Origin: Haliclona indistincta | Taxonomy: Eukaryota > Porifera > Demospongiae > Haplosclerida > Chalinidae | Reading direction: 5' to 3' | Length of the DNA stretch: 64,000 nucleotides | NCBI GenBank assembly: GCA_964017065.1 | Contig: OZ024784.1 | Location: forward strand, 5,065,152-5,129,151 | In this document: piece by piece, positions 35,947 through 48,900 of the stretch | Numbering within the stretch: position 1 is the stretch's first letter | Layout: each line of letters starts with the position of its first letter | Made by a program: the position numbers and the translations under genes | The notes under the pieces: generated by a model | Database searches by the model: none | Told to the model about the DNA's origin: nothing | The model's input: only the letters and a program-made list of their open reading frames with translations

Positions 35947-36470
35947 AGGAGCAATTTATAGACGTACAGAGCTACAAAGCTCATAGTTTCATAGGACTCA
36001 GGATCATTGCACACATGTAGGCATTCAAATGCATCAGTTTACACAGTAATGCTCCTTTCAGGTACAATGAATTATGTCAATATTATACGTGTACATGTAC
36101 TATAATAACATTAAATGAAATGTGAAACTGGTTGCACTCACTAAAGTAAACTGAGAATATCGTGTTGTGCAATTTTTCAGGAAAACGAATTCCTGTTGTG
36201 CATACATACTATAAGTTAGCTGCTTTGCAGTAGTAAATTATCAAGTGCTAAACATCAAACTCTAAAACAAAATACACGCGCAATGATATAAAATAAACAA
36301 TATACAAAGTTTCATGTAGAACTGCGACTGTCATCGTAGCAGTTACAGTGTAAACAAGTGATTTGTGCCTGAGATTAGATAGTCTTGTCCATATTGGGTT
36401 AAAGAAACACTTTACATTTCAGTGTGTATAATACTACAGAGATCTCAATCAGCAATGCTGGAACACTAGA

Positions 36471-36730
<260 letters not shown>

Positions 36731-37107
36731 AGATACAACAATCATAGCCAATGCAATACAGTATGAATGTATTGTCAGAAGGAAACCATATAAACTAGTA
36801 TACAAACGAGCTAGTGAAGTGATCGGTCTTCCTAGCTGGTGATTCTGTCAATCTATCGCATTAGGCAATCGTCAACAAACAGGAACCACCCAGTTTCCAA
36901 ACATCTCACTGGCATACAGCAGTACTATCTAGAGGATTGAGCTGCTTATAGAGTTGACCACTGATGATTACATAGTATCAAGGAAGGGATTCCTTACTGC
37001 AACAATTCACATTCTCACCCTTCTGCAAGTAGCTTTAACCAAAGTTTACATATTCGGTATGTTGCTACACACATTTTTAGAAACCTTCTACACAAACTGC
37101 CACTGCT

Positions 37108-38548
37108 ATGTTAGGGTTTCCACATAAAAAATTAACTTCTACAAAATCAGCTTTTTGGAGACGTATATCGCGTTCACACTACGCGCTAGAACGGAACCGA
37201 ACCGTGCCAGCCCGGTTGCAAATCTCTGACAGTATGAACGCAACTGAACTGAGCTACAACTGAACTGAACTGCACCATCGCGGCACCTCAACCATAGGTG
37301 GGCCGCTTCCAGCACGGTTCGGTTGTGTTGGAACTTTGATCATAAAGTGTGGCACGGTTCGGCCCGGTTCCAACGTGCAGTGTGAACGGGGTATTAATAT
37401 GTACACCAACTTATAAAAACCTGGTGCAATTTCGCAATCCAAAAGTTCTTCAATCCTGCAAAAAACAGCTTTAAACTCTGAACACAATCAGTTATTAACT
37501 AGTCATTCGATCTTCTTATTAGAGCGCATCTCTTGCACGACAAGCAAAGTTCTGCAAGGCTGCTGGCCATTCCAAAAATTGCTGAAATGCGTTTGGTCTT
37601 GGTTAGCAAACTAGAGGAGGTCAGGTTGATGGGGTCGCTTCCAGCCAGATGGTCAGAAGTGGCAGTTCATGTTTATGTTTATGCAACATGTACAACTACT
37701 AACCAACTTTACAAAACTATAGTGAGGAAGCCGCTTCCTCTTCAGCGAAGAAGCTCACATAGGATTACTACATAGATACTGCAAGTTCCGGCGCTGGCTT
37801 CAAACTCCCGCTTTTGACCTCAATGATATCTCTTCATAACACATAGAGCTTTACTAGAAATCAAGTAAAATTGTACAATTCATCCAGTAAAATTGTACAA
37901 TACAGCTGTGTTGTTATCCTGCATAAAATCTACTTTAAATTCGACATACAAAATGGTTCTTGGTTAATTAACCATTTAATAAACAATTCAGATAGAACTT
38001 GGTGACTAGTCAAAGTCAATTTTTTATGCAGGATAACAACACAGCTGTATTGTACAATTTTACTGGATCCCTAGTAAAGCTCTAGGTGTTACGAAGAGAT
38101 ATCATTGAGGTCGAAAGCGGGAGTTTGAAGCCAGCGCCGACACTTGCAGTAATCCTATGTAAGCTTTTTCGCTGAAGCGGCTTCCTCACTATAGTTTAGT
38201 AAAGTTGGTTAGTAGTTGTACATGTTGCATAAATATAAACATGAACTGCCGCTTCTGACCATCTGGCTGGAAGCGACCCCCATCAATCCGACCTCCTACC
38301 GAGACCAAACGCATTTCACCAAAGAAATATTATTAAAAGTACTTGTTAAGAGAAGGACTTCCGTGGACTTCCCTTTGGAATGGCCAGCAGCCTTGCAGAA
38401 CTTTGGTTGTCGTGCAAGAGATGCGCTCTAATAAGAAGATCGAATGACTAGTTAGTGGTCAGAGTTTAAAGAAGGATCGAAAAACTTTAAATTTGCACCA
38501 GGAGTCGCAGAAAAGCTGATTTTGTAGAAGTTGATTTTTAGACCCTAG
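37108..38548. mobile_element. 1.4-kb foldback element
   Basis: The left arm (37108-37167 plus about 37395-37920) is the reverse complement of the right arm (about 38020-38548). Matching landmarks are aacttctacaaaatcagctt at both ends, agagcgcatctcttgcacga, and the inner gtgttgttatcctgcataaa. The centre (about 37930-38010) is a short AT-rich loop. No transposase is visible. A separate MITE has inserted in the left arm. Confidence 0.85.
37168..37393. mobile_element. MITE nested in the foldback left arm
   Basis: The ends cgcgttcacac and gtgtgaacgggg are near inverted repeats flanked by TA, with inner arms rich in ggttcggcc/ggaaccg words. The right arm of the foldback has no counterpart, so this insertion is younger than the foldback. 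The gttcaca end resembles the MITE at 6106-6495. Confidence 0.7.
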
Positions 38549-38742
38549 TTATGTAATATAACCCTCTGACCACTTACACGGAACCTGCGTCAAACCTTCA
38601 AAAAGAATTTTGTCACAATATGTAAAATTGCAGTAAAATAACAAAGGAAACATGTATAATCCACTCCTAAAAGTTTCTTCAGGAAACACAAACTAAATTG
38701 CTTGACTATCATGATCTTTAAGTATACTGTATAATACATTAC

Positions 38743-39004
38743 CTGCAGAATCCAAATATGTACCAGAATGAGTCACAACTCCACACATCAGTGATGAACA
38801 CTGTGAGAGCAATAGCAGCTGCTGTATGTACTGCTATTGCTAAGCAACAGAGTCAAGGTATTGAACACAAGAGAGATACAAATAGCACAATAAGAGAGGA
38901 TACAGAATAGATTGTACAGTGCTGTGAACATAGAGAGACCGGAGAAGAATCCAATAAACTCCACGATAAGAAAGAGCAAAGATAGACTATTTCCAATAAG
39001 TAAT
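38743..39004 (-). CDS. TMEM107: TMEM107-like ciliary membrane protein, partial
   Basis: TMEM107 is a four-helix protein of the ciliary transition zone. Two exons are supported: 39004-38880 encodes LSLLFLIVEFIGFFSGLSMF followed by a third helix, and 38800-38743 encodes FITDVWSCDSFWYIFGFC. These match TMEM107 blocks VELAGFLSGVSMF and ERWECTTYWYIFVFC in order and spacing. The exon with the N-terminus (MVRxSGLVPxRF-like) is not identified with confidence; a candidate lies near 39110-39165. The last helix is also not found: after GFC the frame hits a stop 2 codons on if unspliced, or splices at gtaatg into sequence now occupied by the 1.4-kb foldback. The gene may be intact with distant exons or may be damaged. 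Confidence 0.6.
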
Positions 39005-39049
39005 CTGATTGAAAAAGGATATGCGGTAATTTCTTGAAGCGGATACACA

Positions 39050-39776
39050 CTTACATGACTTTGAACTATTACATTTTATGCCAAAGAAATCCACGAAACC
39101 ACATACCCAGAATACAGATGAAGTCACATATCATAATGTATACCAAACAAGCAATGAGCATTAAACCCTTAGCATGGGCACCCAAAGGTTAAGGAATTGG
39201 ATCTGTCTATAATGTATTCTTATCCCATACATTTGAAGAGGGGCCCAGGTTGTATATTTTGTGTATAAACCTGTCACAGATTAATATACTATGTGTGTTA
39301 GGTGTGTGTGTGATCAAAAATGCAGCTGTTTAGCCTTTACTGCCTTAATAACACTCAAAAAAAGATCAACCATACAATAATAGCTTAGTTGTTAAGTTCT
39401 TTTGAAAGTGAAGTCATCTGTTACGTGCTATGGCGCCATGCCTTTCTAATAGCTACACTACCAGTATTAGAACAGTAATATAAGGTAGTAGGTGTAGCCC
39501 AATGACAAACGGGCTGAGTAAATGAATGTTCATTGTGAGCCCGAGCGAGAATGCTTATTGTGTACGTACTATAATAGCTAGGGTATGTTCAGAAGAGCTA
39601 TAGGTATACTGGATGACTAAAATTTCGTACACTGCATGTTGGTTAATCGATTAAATCACAAGTGAAGCCATTGTAAAATAATTTTAAGAAGCACATAATA
39701 AAATTACAATAATATTACTACATTATACATACAGGTCAGCTTGCGCATAACAACTATTATAAATAATTATAATAAT
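39050..39776. other. AT-rich intergenic sequence
   Basis: It holds a fragment of the dispersed repeat at about 39300-39330 and possibly the N-terminal exon of the TMEM107-like gene near 39110-39165. I see nothing else. Confidence 0.35.
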
Positions 39777-40292
39777 TACCCGTGCGCAGTATGCGGGAGG
39801 GTTATGCGTTTGTGTCCGTCTGTTTACGTATATGTGTGTGATCAAAAACACGCCTGTTTGCGTCTTACCGCTCGAAACTCTCCACTAAAACACTCTGCAG
39901 CTTATTCACTGAATTGATAGTCCTTTGAAGACGTTTTCTGTGCTGGCAAGCCTTGCTCAAGTGGCTAATCCATGGCTTTCTAAAGCTACGTGTCCTTGTA
40001 AGAGCACTTTACGGTATTGTGGGTGTGTCACCCAACCTCCTATCCATGTCGATGTCCTCACTCAGTCTCACATGTACCGTACGTCAGAGCTTCTTGAGGC
40101 CTATAGCCTACGGTATCAGACTTTCTTGAGGCCTTCTGTGATCAACTGTTATTGCATGTATGCTATCATCTATTTTCTGGAGCTGTCTATGGGCTAGTTG
40201 TAACGTGCGTGTTGCAGTAATGCTGGAGTAGTCGTGTTTAGCTCCTAGCTCAGCGCACGGGTATGTGTTCATTAGAACTCTAGTTACCCGTG
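39777..40292 (+). repeat. 0.5-kb dispersed repeat, copy A
   Basis: It begins acccgtgcgcagtatgcg, carries ggttatgcgtttgtgtccgt and gaagacgttttctgtg, and ends gcgcacgggtatgtgttcat. A second copy follows immediately (about 40285-41365). A shorter related fragment (gtgtgatcaaaaatgcagct) lies at about 39308. Family type is unknown; no coding region is convincing. Confidence 0.75.
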
Positions 40293-40864
40293 CGCAGTAT
40301 GCGCCAGGCCGCAGAGATGGGGCGAAGCACTTTTGAAAGTGCTTGAGTACATTCCAAACACTTTAGATAGATTACTAATTGAGTATGAGTACGAGTACCT
40401 CTTCAGGCTAGGTTGTAATCAGTACAAGTACGAGTACTTGACCTAGGTACTTAAGCACAACTCAAAGCACTTTATAATTATTTTTAACTATTGCATCTAA
40501 TAAAAATTAACTGGGTAAATCTTTTGTCTGTTAATTACCTACACCTATCCTGTCTAAAGACTTTGCCTGCCGTATTAAATAGTCATTCTACTGCTGCAGA
40601 TGATGCTTGAACAGCTAGAACAAGAGGTATTCAAGAGGTATTTGTAGACAAGTGGAAAGTGCTTCAAAGTGCTTAAAAGTGCTTCATAAGCACATTGCAA
40701 TATGGCCTGTGCTTGAGTATAAGTACAAGTACACAGTCATGATTTTTAAAAGTGCTTGAGTACAGTACAAGTACTTTCTATGATTGTGCTTAAGCATGCT
40801 TAAGCACATACAAAGTGCTTCGCCCCATCTCTGCGCCAGGGTTATGCGTTTGTGTCCGTCTATA

Positions 40865-40896
<32 letters not shown>

Positions 40897-41365
40897 TCGT
40901 CAAAAAACACGCTTGTTTACGACTCACCGTTCGAAATTCGCCACAAAAGTGCACTTTGTAGCTTCTTCACTGAATCTATAGTCCTATGAAGACGTTTTCT
41001 GTGTTGGCAAGCCTTGCTCGAGCGGCTAATCCATGGCTTTCTAAAGCTACGTGTCCCTTGTAAGAGCTCTTTATGGTATTGTGGGTGTGTCACCCTTCCT
41101 CCTATCCATATCCTCACTCAGTCTCACATGTACCGTACGCCAGAGTCACTTCTTGCCAATCACCTGTTAGTGCATGTATGGTAGCTAGTATGCTATCATC
41201 AATTTATCTGGAGCTGTCTATGGACTAGCTGTAACGCAGTGAGTGTTGCAGTAATGCTGGAGTAGTCGTGTAATGCATGGATTAGCAGTAATGCATGGAT
41301 TAGCAGCTGCATTTTTGATCTCTTAGCTCAGCGCACGGGTATGCGTTCATTAGAACTCTAGTTAT
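40285..41365 (+). repeat. 0.5-kb dispersed repeat, copy B, interrupted
   Basis: It has the same unit as copy A, in direct orientation. It is split after acccgtgcgcagtatgcgcc by an insertion of about 520 bp and resumes at gttatgcgtttgtgtccgtc (about 40841). It includes a (TG)n run at 40865-40890. The end, gcgcacgggtatgcgttcat, matches copy A. Confidence 0.75.
40308..40830. mobile_element. hAT-like non-autonomous element, 8-bp duplication
   Basis: The terminal inverted repeats cagagatggggcgaagcact and its complement flank a non-coding body rich in gtacaagtac and aagtgctt words. The host repeat words gcgccagg occur on both sides as a probable 8-bp target duplication, typical of hAT superfamily elements. 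The exact ends are uncertain by a few bases. Confidence 0.7.
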
Positions 41366-41748
41366 ACATGTAGTGCTTACTGAATGTCCTTTGTTATGAA
41401 CTGAGATGAACCAACCCCAAATGCGCTTGGAATACATGCCATTATGTTTGGTTCCTAGAAAAATAAGATCACCATGGTATTGGTACTGTCAGTCTACCGT
41501 CTGTCTACCTAGCCTGTCAGCTGTAACACAAACATGCGCTCTATTTAGAATAGTATCCATGCACTCACCCTGGCCCAGTATAGTAGTATGATAATAGTGA
41601 AGTGAGCAGTGAGCGCTAGAAAGCGAGCCGGAATGAGTCTCAAAAAAACCATTGCAGCTCAAGTTCCAAGACAAATCAGTCTACTCTCTCTATAATTATG
41701 CCGCGCGCACGGACATGAGCCACACCCTAGCCACGCCTTATGATACTG

Positions 41749-42517
41749 ATGGCTACTCGATCAGTGGCTGCTTCCACGTGTGTTTCAACATCATCTTCAG
41801 ATAAACTGCATGCACTGATTACAGGTCCTCCTGGTAAGATAGTTATTAATTATCTTCGTTACTGATTCGTGTTGTGTAGGAGTTGGCAAGACAACACTAG
41901 TTCGTTGTGTCTGTGATCTGTTACTGCATCAGCAGGGTGTGAAAGTGCACGGTTTCTATACAGAAGAGGTCCGTGAAAAAGGAAGAGGACCAAGAATTGG
42001 TTTTGATGTTGTGAGCTTTGATGGCCAGCGAAGTGTATTAGCTAGAGTGCCTCCGTGAGTGCATGTAATTTTGAACAACTAACTCAAAATAGTTTCAGTT
42101 TAGATCATGGCGATGGACCGTCTGTTGGAAAATACAAGGTTAATTTACAGTCATTTGAGCAAGTTTCTTTGCCAATATTGTCGAAAAGTTTGACAATAGA
42201 TAGGAGTAATCCTTGGAAGCTGGTTGTAATTGATGAGATAGGCAAAATGGAACTATTCAGTGATAAGTTTGCCAGTGCAGTAAAAGAACTCTTCAAGCAA
42301 GAGCATGTTACGATAATGGCAACTGTTCCTCTCAGTAGAGGAAATACCCAGTCTTTGGTGGCTGAATTAAAACAGAGAAAGGATTGTACACTGTTTGAGG
42401 TTTGGTGCTAGAAAATAAAATAATTATACTGATGCTTGCATTCTCCAGGTGACTGAATCAAATAGGGATACTCTTGTTGAAGAAATTGCCAGATTTTTAC
42501 ATCACACGGCTCGATAA
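41749..42517 (+). CDS. NTPCR: nucleoside-triphosphatase, THEP1 family
   Basis: NTPCR/THEP1 is a P-loop NTPase that hydrolyses ATP, GTP and other NTPs; its biological role is unclear. Four exons (41749-41833, 41880-42054, 42093-42399, 42449-42517) give 211 residues, near the usual size (about 190). Walker A GPPGVGKTTL is split by intron 1. Then come [23 protein letters not shown], a family signature, and Walker [15 protein letters not shown], the expected VxDEIGKME. The C-terminal VTESNRDTL is also conserved. The N-terminus has about 20 extra Ser/Thr-rich residues ([19 protein letters not shown]), which might be a weak organelle-targeting or disordered leader. The ATG at 41749 is the first in frame. 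Confidence 0.92.
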
Positions 42518-42830
42518 TTTCAAAATTTTATTATCTGGACATGAAATAATAGTGAACCATACCCGTGTTGTGATGTTGCTATCTGGCATGATCCGTTATA
42601 ATTATGCGGGGGATCTGCGAACGTTCGTAGCGTCGATACCGTACCCGTTATATGCCTATAGCTAGCTAGCTAGCTATAATTATATAGCTATGCGATGCGC
42701 ATGCGTTCCGATTAAGTTATCCGTGATGACATGATAGCGCGCACTATGTGCGTACGCTCATATAAAGAGCTTCTCTCGTGCAAGCATAAAACAATACAGT
42801 GCAATACTCGATCCAGATTTAGTAGCCATC

Positions 42831-45124
42831 ATGGTTGGAACAGACTACAAGCTGTACGTGTGCTGCACATGCATCTTGTTATCCTTGCTTGTGGCTGACG
42901 GTTGCAACGAAACTACGGATTGCAGTCCTACCCCAACTAACTGCTCCATCGCAGGCATAGGAAAAGTAGGAACAGTTGCTGATAAAAGACCAGGCCGTGG
43001 TTGTTGTCGAGTCTGTCCTAAAGATTTCATGGAAAAATGCGGGCGGCATGATCATTGCTACAATGACGCTAATGGTGGCTCAAAGAGATACGTTTGTGTT
43101 AAATGGGGGTCCCATGAAAAAGAGCGGTCTATTCAAGCTACAGGCTATTGTCTTCGTAAGTTTGACTAACTATTCTTTGCCAACGTGTGAAATAGTTATG
43201 TATGCTTATAGTCACGTATTAATTTGTGATAATATTATGTGTAACTACATTGCTTACTGTGCAATGTATAACGCCAGCTGGTGATATAAACATCAAACTT
43301 ATGCTGCACTTGTATGGTTATCTCAGGTCATGTGTTCTTGATGTATAACCCTGATTTTACTCATCCACAGGACGGTCCTGTTCTAAAAATTGCAAATCCA
43401 CAGATAACAAAACATGCTCATCAAATGGTCAATATTACAGCCAGTGTTTTATGGGAAGAAGAAATTGCTACAGTAATACAACAGTTAAATTTGTGAACGA
43501 AATGTCAATATGTGGTAAGTGTTTACTTTATTCGATTATACTATTTACACTGTACAAGTTACAACAACAAATTTCTTGGTTTATAGCATTGGATGGTAGC
43601 TGTGGTTTCCTCTGGTAAAGCCACAAAGTATGTTGGCACCAGTTGAATTTGAAATGTTATTGCAAGCAGTGTTTTATACCACCTAACTGAAATGAACAGA
43701 TTGCTTCTTATTCACACACTATAACAATCCCCTATTTACACGAGTCCAAACAAGAGTTACCTTATTCTGCAATATTATAATAGTCTTAGGAATAACTAAA
43801 TGGCTTGTTTGCACTTAGCCATTTGTTTGCTTTATTAACTAAAAGCATTATTTTTAGAATTTAGACAATAGAACTTCCTAAAATCCTTTTATAGATAACA
43901 TTGAGTGACGAAATAATTGTCTGCACATGCTTTATTCAATCACTGACCACTGACGCCTTCTTGGCAAACAACTCTAGAAGCTCATGAAATGACAAAGAAA
44001 GTAGAGAAAATTGCAGTTCTGTTTACATCGCTGCAGAGATATCAATGTCACTATGCTTCAATCATAGCTTTTTGCCTGTACAGCTTCAGTTGACCACTGC
44101 CAGTATGGTGCACTATACGAAGCCTGGTTAAAAGTGGGTGGCATGCAATATTAAAATGTGATTGTGCTTAAAGAGTTGTTTTGATCTGGCCATGTTCAAA
44201 GAACTGTGTTGGTCCCTTACTGTTCCATGGTCCAAACAATAATATTGTGGGTTCCTTATCATAGTCTGTGAAGTAATTGGGGATACAGTGGAACCCCTCT
44301 TAGAGGACACCCCTCATCCCTCTATAATGGACACTTATTGAATCCCAAATATAACCAACTTAATTTATAATAAACCCCTAACCAGAGGACAGCCTCTCCA
44401 TAATGGACAATTTTTGTTGGTCCCAATGGTGTCAGCCTTAGAGAGGTTCCACTGTATTATATTTAGTTGTACTTGCATATTTTAATCAGGATTCTTTATT
44501 TTTAGATGACAGGTGTAAAAAAGTAACTTGTGCAGATGATAAGAATTGTGTGAAAGGAAGATGTGTATGCAAGTCATTGACAGAATGTGAACGTGACAAT
44601 CATCCAATATGTGCTAGTGATCACAAAACATACACTAGTGTGTGTCACATGCGTGTAACATCTTGTCGACGAAATTTAGGCTTGAAAGTCATTTCAGATG
44701 GTCCTTGTGAGCCAAGTGAGTTACTACTCTAGTTCAGTCGTTTACACCTACACATTACTGGTTGCTGCAAACCACAGCTTACATCATGTATAATATAGTT
44801 TTAGTTAAAAAATGCCGCTCACTCAGAGATCACACACTAGACTCTCATATTGATTCTTTGAACTGTATAGTCTTATTCTTGCAGCCCTTGAAATTGTGTT
44901 ATAGGAAGCCAGCTCTTGTATTTCAGCTTCCTAGCAACATGATTATACTGTGTCTGCTTGTTGAATTTTCTCAGACCACACCTTGCAAATTGATTTTATA
45001 TCAAGTTCATTTTTATAGTTACTATAAAAAATTATGTACTTGCAGTGATCAAATGTCAAATGGCTCAGTATAGTGATATTTATATTTTTTCTTCATAGAT
45101 GGTTCTGGCGAAGACTCGTTCTAA
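42831..45124 (+). CDS. secreted Cys-rich protein with Kazal/follistatin-like domain
   Basis: Four exons (42831-43155, 43371-43514, 44506-44715, 45099-45124) give 234 residues. A signal peptide (LYVCCTCILLSLLVADG) is followed by a Cys-rich N-terminal half (CCRVCPKD, CGRHDHCYND) and a middle segment with CSKNCKSTDNKTCSSNG. The C-terminal half carries CKKVTCADDKNCVKGRCVC, then a Kazal-type unit CERDNHPICASDHKTYTSVCHMR ending SDGPCEP. This FS-like plus Kazal pairing is typical of follistatin/SPARC-type extracellular proteins, and a Kazal unit often inhibits serine proteases. A four-residue acidic tail follows. Upstream is a TATA-like tataaag at about 42762. The specific role is not known. Confidence 0.8.
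44286..44454. mobile_element. palindromic MITE with TA duplication
   Basis: The ends cagtggaacccctcttagag and ctctaaggctgacaccatt...agagaggttccactg are inverted repeats flanked by TA on both sides. The element is 169 bp, lies in the last long intron of the Kazal gene and is non-coding. This end sequence style is common for mariner-type MITEs in animals. Confidence 0.85.
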
Positions 45125-45911
45125 ACTACCACAAAACAACCTATTCCATGTTCCACCACCAGCACCAATATTTTTTGTATACAATCTTTTTGTGGTCTGT
45201 ATTAGATAACAGTTGTATATTGATCCAATTATAAACTAACTAAAATAATTGCATTCAGTTTGGCTTCTCGTCTTTATTGTATAGTGATTCTCAAAGAGAC
45301 ATAATAATGTAGAACTCTAAAATACAGACTCAAACTACCCCAATGATTTATTGTAAAACATAACAGCTTTTTGGCGAATATTTTATGATACACGGGAAAT
45401 TACGGACGCGCACGGGATAGCGTTGCTGGCTGAGACTCGAGAAACAAGTGAGGGGTTTTGCTTTGGTATCTGAACGAAGAGCATATTTTACTATTCTACT
45501 TGTTTCATTTGTAAGTTATAAGTATATTTTAGGTATTGAACATAGCAGTAATTGATAAATACCGAACGCGAGTGACAAAACCACTAGCTTTGCATTAGTG
45601 CGCGAAGGTGGGCGGTGTAATAGACAACACGATGGATGGCTTTGGTGACATGTACATTAATTTTGCTACTTTTGTATGAATTGCTGCTTAAAGTTGGGTG
45701 TGTAAATCTGTGAAGATGAAAATTTTAATTTATTACCTCAGCATGTAGAGGCTTGTATGATAATGTTGTCAAGTTTACTGTCATGAGTGGCTTGCGTGAA
45801 ATCATGTAACCACAAACCTCACAAATTCTGTTCAGACACTAGCTGACTAGATCATCTACTTTCAGTCGATACTATCGACAGTGATATTATATATTAATAG
45901 GTGTTACTGCA
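45125..45911. other. intergenic: Kazal 3' UTR and CoREST promoter/5' UTR
   Basis: The GC-richer patch at about 45400-45650 (cggacgcgcacgggatagcg) is the likely CoREST promoter. No additional exon was recognised. Confidence 0.4.
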
Positions 45912-48900
45912 ATGGCTAGCAGCACAGGGGACTTATCTCTTGGTGGTGGTGGAAGTTTTACTATGAATACTCGCAGTGTGCAGCGTACAATGATAACTAG
46001 TGGCTACAATCCTGTGTTTGGCGTTGGAAATGGATCAACACAAGGTAAAAAATAACGAAAATGATTATAAGTGAAAATGCCCCTTTGAATAATAAGTGTG
46101 GTGGAATGTTTCGATCTCTAAATCAAATTCACAAATTGCTCTAAAAAGTTTTTACCGCACAGTGAAATCATTCTTAGAACACTGTTTTATGACTTCAGTT
46201 CATGACTAATAACATACTACTTCACTACTACTATACTATACTACAACTATACTATACTACTACTATATAGTAGCTAGCTAGCTAGTTGGGATTTTTTCTC
46301 TTCAGAGCCAGGCATGAGATTGGGCAGTAACTATCAAGCTCAAGTACCAGGCTACCTACCAGGTGACTGCTGTTACATGTGCACTTGATTGTGTTAAAAT
46401 TCAATAATCGCATGCATAAATCATTGAATTTGTGGCACGACACACATGTACAAGTGTCAAGTTCAGAATCACTTGTAGTCCTGTGTTGCTTTGATCACTT
46501 GTCTTCCAAACCATAACATACACACAGGGCTTTCGTCTGAGGGGCCTGGATCAATATTACTTTGGCGGCCTACAAACGCATTATCAGACCTTGAAGGTAC
46601 TGTTTTATGTTGCGGTACGCAGTATTAGATTACCCTGTGTGTGCATATTTAGTAATGTTCTGATCTCAACTATTACATTTGCGAGTTGTACAACACTCAA
46701 TCTTGATCTCGTAATAAGGTTTCGCACACATACAACATTTAAAAAGTTTTCCTCTTAGGCAGAATACTTGTATGGTATAAACTGGCTCCGTTTGAGATGG
46801 TCCCAAAACCGCACAATCTTGTTACCCGCTTTATGAAATTACAGTGTCTCGCTGTGAATTTGTGTGGAACGTTAATCCTAAGCTGACTGTCCTTGTGGAT
46901 CACTTCTGTTGACATATTATCTGTGCTGGGTAATGTGAGATACTGTTTCACTAGCTAATGGTCAGATTTTAAAATTGGTCATAAGCAGTTCATCAGAATC
47001 GCTAGCAAAAAAGTTTTTCTAGTATTATAATAGTAGTGGTTAGTGTACTACAGTTGCAGTTTTGTCTCCTTTTTTCATTAATGCTTGTTTGTCTGGAGTT
47101 GTAGTTGTCTAGTTCAATGGCAGCTATCCTGTGGCACTCCCTATTGGCTGTACATTTCCCTTCTCAACCTGTTATAGTTGATTGTGGGCAAACTGTGTGT
47201 ACTATTCATCATGACGATTTAGTTATGCTGACTGTGTTTGTCCTAGCTAGTGACAGTAGTCACTCACTAGGTCACTCACTGGTTGAACTCTGACACTAGT
47301 GAGACAGCAAATGGATGTCATTGCGTAAAGCATCCGTTATAGTTCCACTGAGTGGTAGTGTGCATGGTTTCATTTAGGGAAGCAGCCTTCCTTGGAACTA
47401 TTCTTATGAGTCATACAATACTCTTAACTCTCTCGCTTCTTAATTTTTATTTACGCACACTTAAATAATTAAATGAAAGGCAGGTGTGTGATTAGTGATG
47501 GTGATGGTGGTAAAAGGGAGAGGCCACACTTTTCATCTTCACACTCTTCGACAAAGGGATGCCAACCCGTTTAATTGTCTGTTGAATACTCAGAAGCTCA
47601 CTACTGCATGGCTGCAGTCCTTCTGTTCAGCTCTGTTCCACATCACACCATCGCTCAAACAGAATTAGCTGTTACTCAACAGAATTACCTGTTAAGTGCA
47701 GTGGACATGTGTTTGTGTCTGCTCATCTAACGACAAACAAGTCAAGTACCAACAAACAAGCACCTCCAAGCACCTAACTAATCAACAATCAAGCACCTAA
47801 CTAACCACCTCTATTGCTGCTGCCCATACATGTTATCCTTCTCCTCAGTTGATCGCTACCTCAAGCTGGCTAAGGATCAACATGGCTACTCCACTGACCA
47901 GGCTCTGGGAATGTTATTTTTTCACAAGTACGACGTCAACAAGGCGACAAGTGATCTAACCAACTTCTGCCCCTTGCAAGGTACTGAGTACAGGTCATGG
48001 CGGATTGCCATTGCATAGTTTCTGTGGTTGTATGTATGTCCTTGTGGTTTTGTAATCATCAAGTTTAGTCACCTGTTGCAGTCATAAATTGCATATAAAA
48101 ATATTATATTTGTACAAGCAGTCTCCAGCTGATGTTAGTGTGTGTTCCTGTGACATAATAATTGTGGTCTACAGATATATCACCCAATGCATAATGTGTG
48201 TGTAAAGTTAATAATGATTAAGTGTATATGATGTGTGTGCGTGCATGTGCGTCAATCGCTGCTGGTAAACAAGTCTCAAACAATTATTCGCTTACTACGC
48301 ATTGTTTTTATAATAACATAATTAATTTGTCCAATAATCACACCTAACACTTACCACATCTGCTTCCATTTGTTCGCTCCTTTCCCACGCAACAGTTACT
48401 GAGAAAATTTAATCCCTGGAGACATTACTATTAATTATTAGGTGATAATTACTCCAGTAATTATGGATGCAAGTCAGCTTTAACAGCCATACTTGTTTTG
48501 ACAAAGAGCAGACATGAATCGTAGCTTAAGTAGCCTGCAGTTAATCTGGTGACTGTCAAGCCGCAAGTTCAGAAATGTTTGCCCACAGTGCTAGTAACTT
48601 AATTACCATAGTAACATACAAGTGTGTATTGCTTTAAGGAAAGAAATTAATGTTGCACTCACTAGGTGTATAACCTTTTAACCCATAGCAAATGATTTGT
48701 TGTTTACTATGTCACCTAATCATGCTAATGCACAGTGTGTCACGTTTTGTTTCTTGCACAGGCGACTGGAGCATGGAAGACAAAGTTGTTTTTGAGCAAG
48801 CGTTTCGTTATCATGGAAAACATTTTCAAAGAATCAGATCGATGGTAAACACAGCAGGTGGTCTTAAAGTGGTTATAATCAGTCTAGTTATCTAGGGCTA

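Noticed and set aside
47400..47830. Exon-like readings in the CoREST intron
   Set aside because: No phase-compatible join to the ELM2 exons and no family match.
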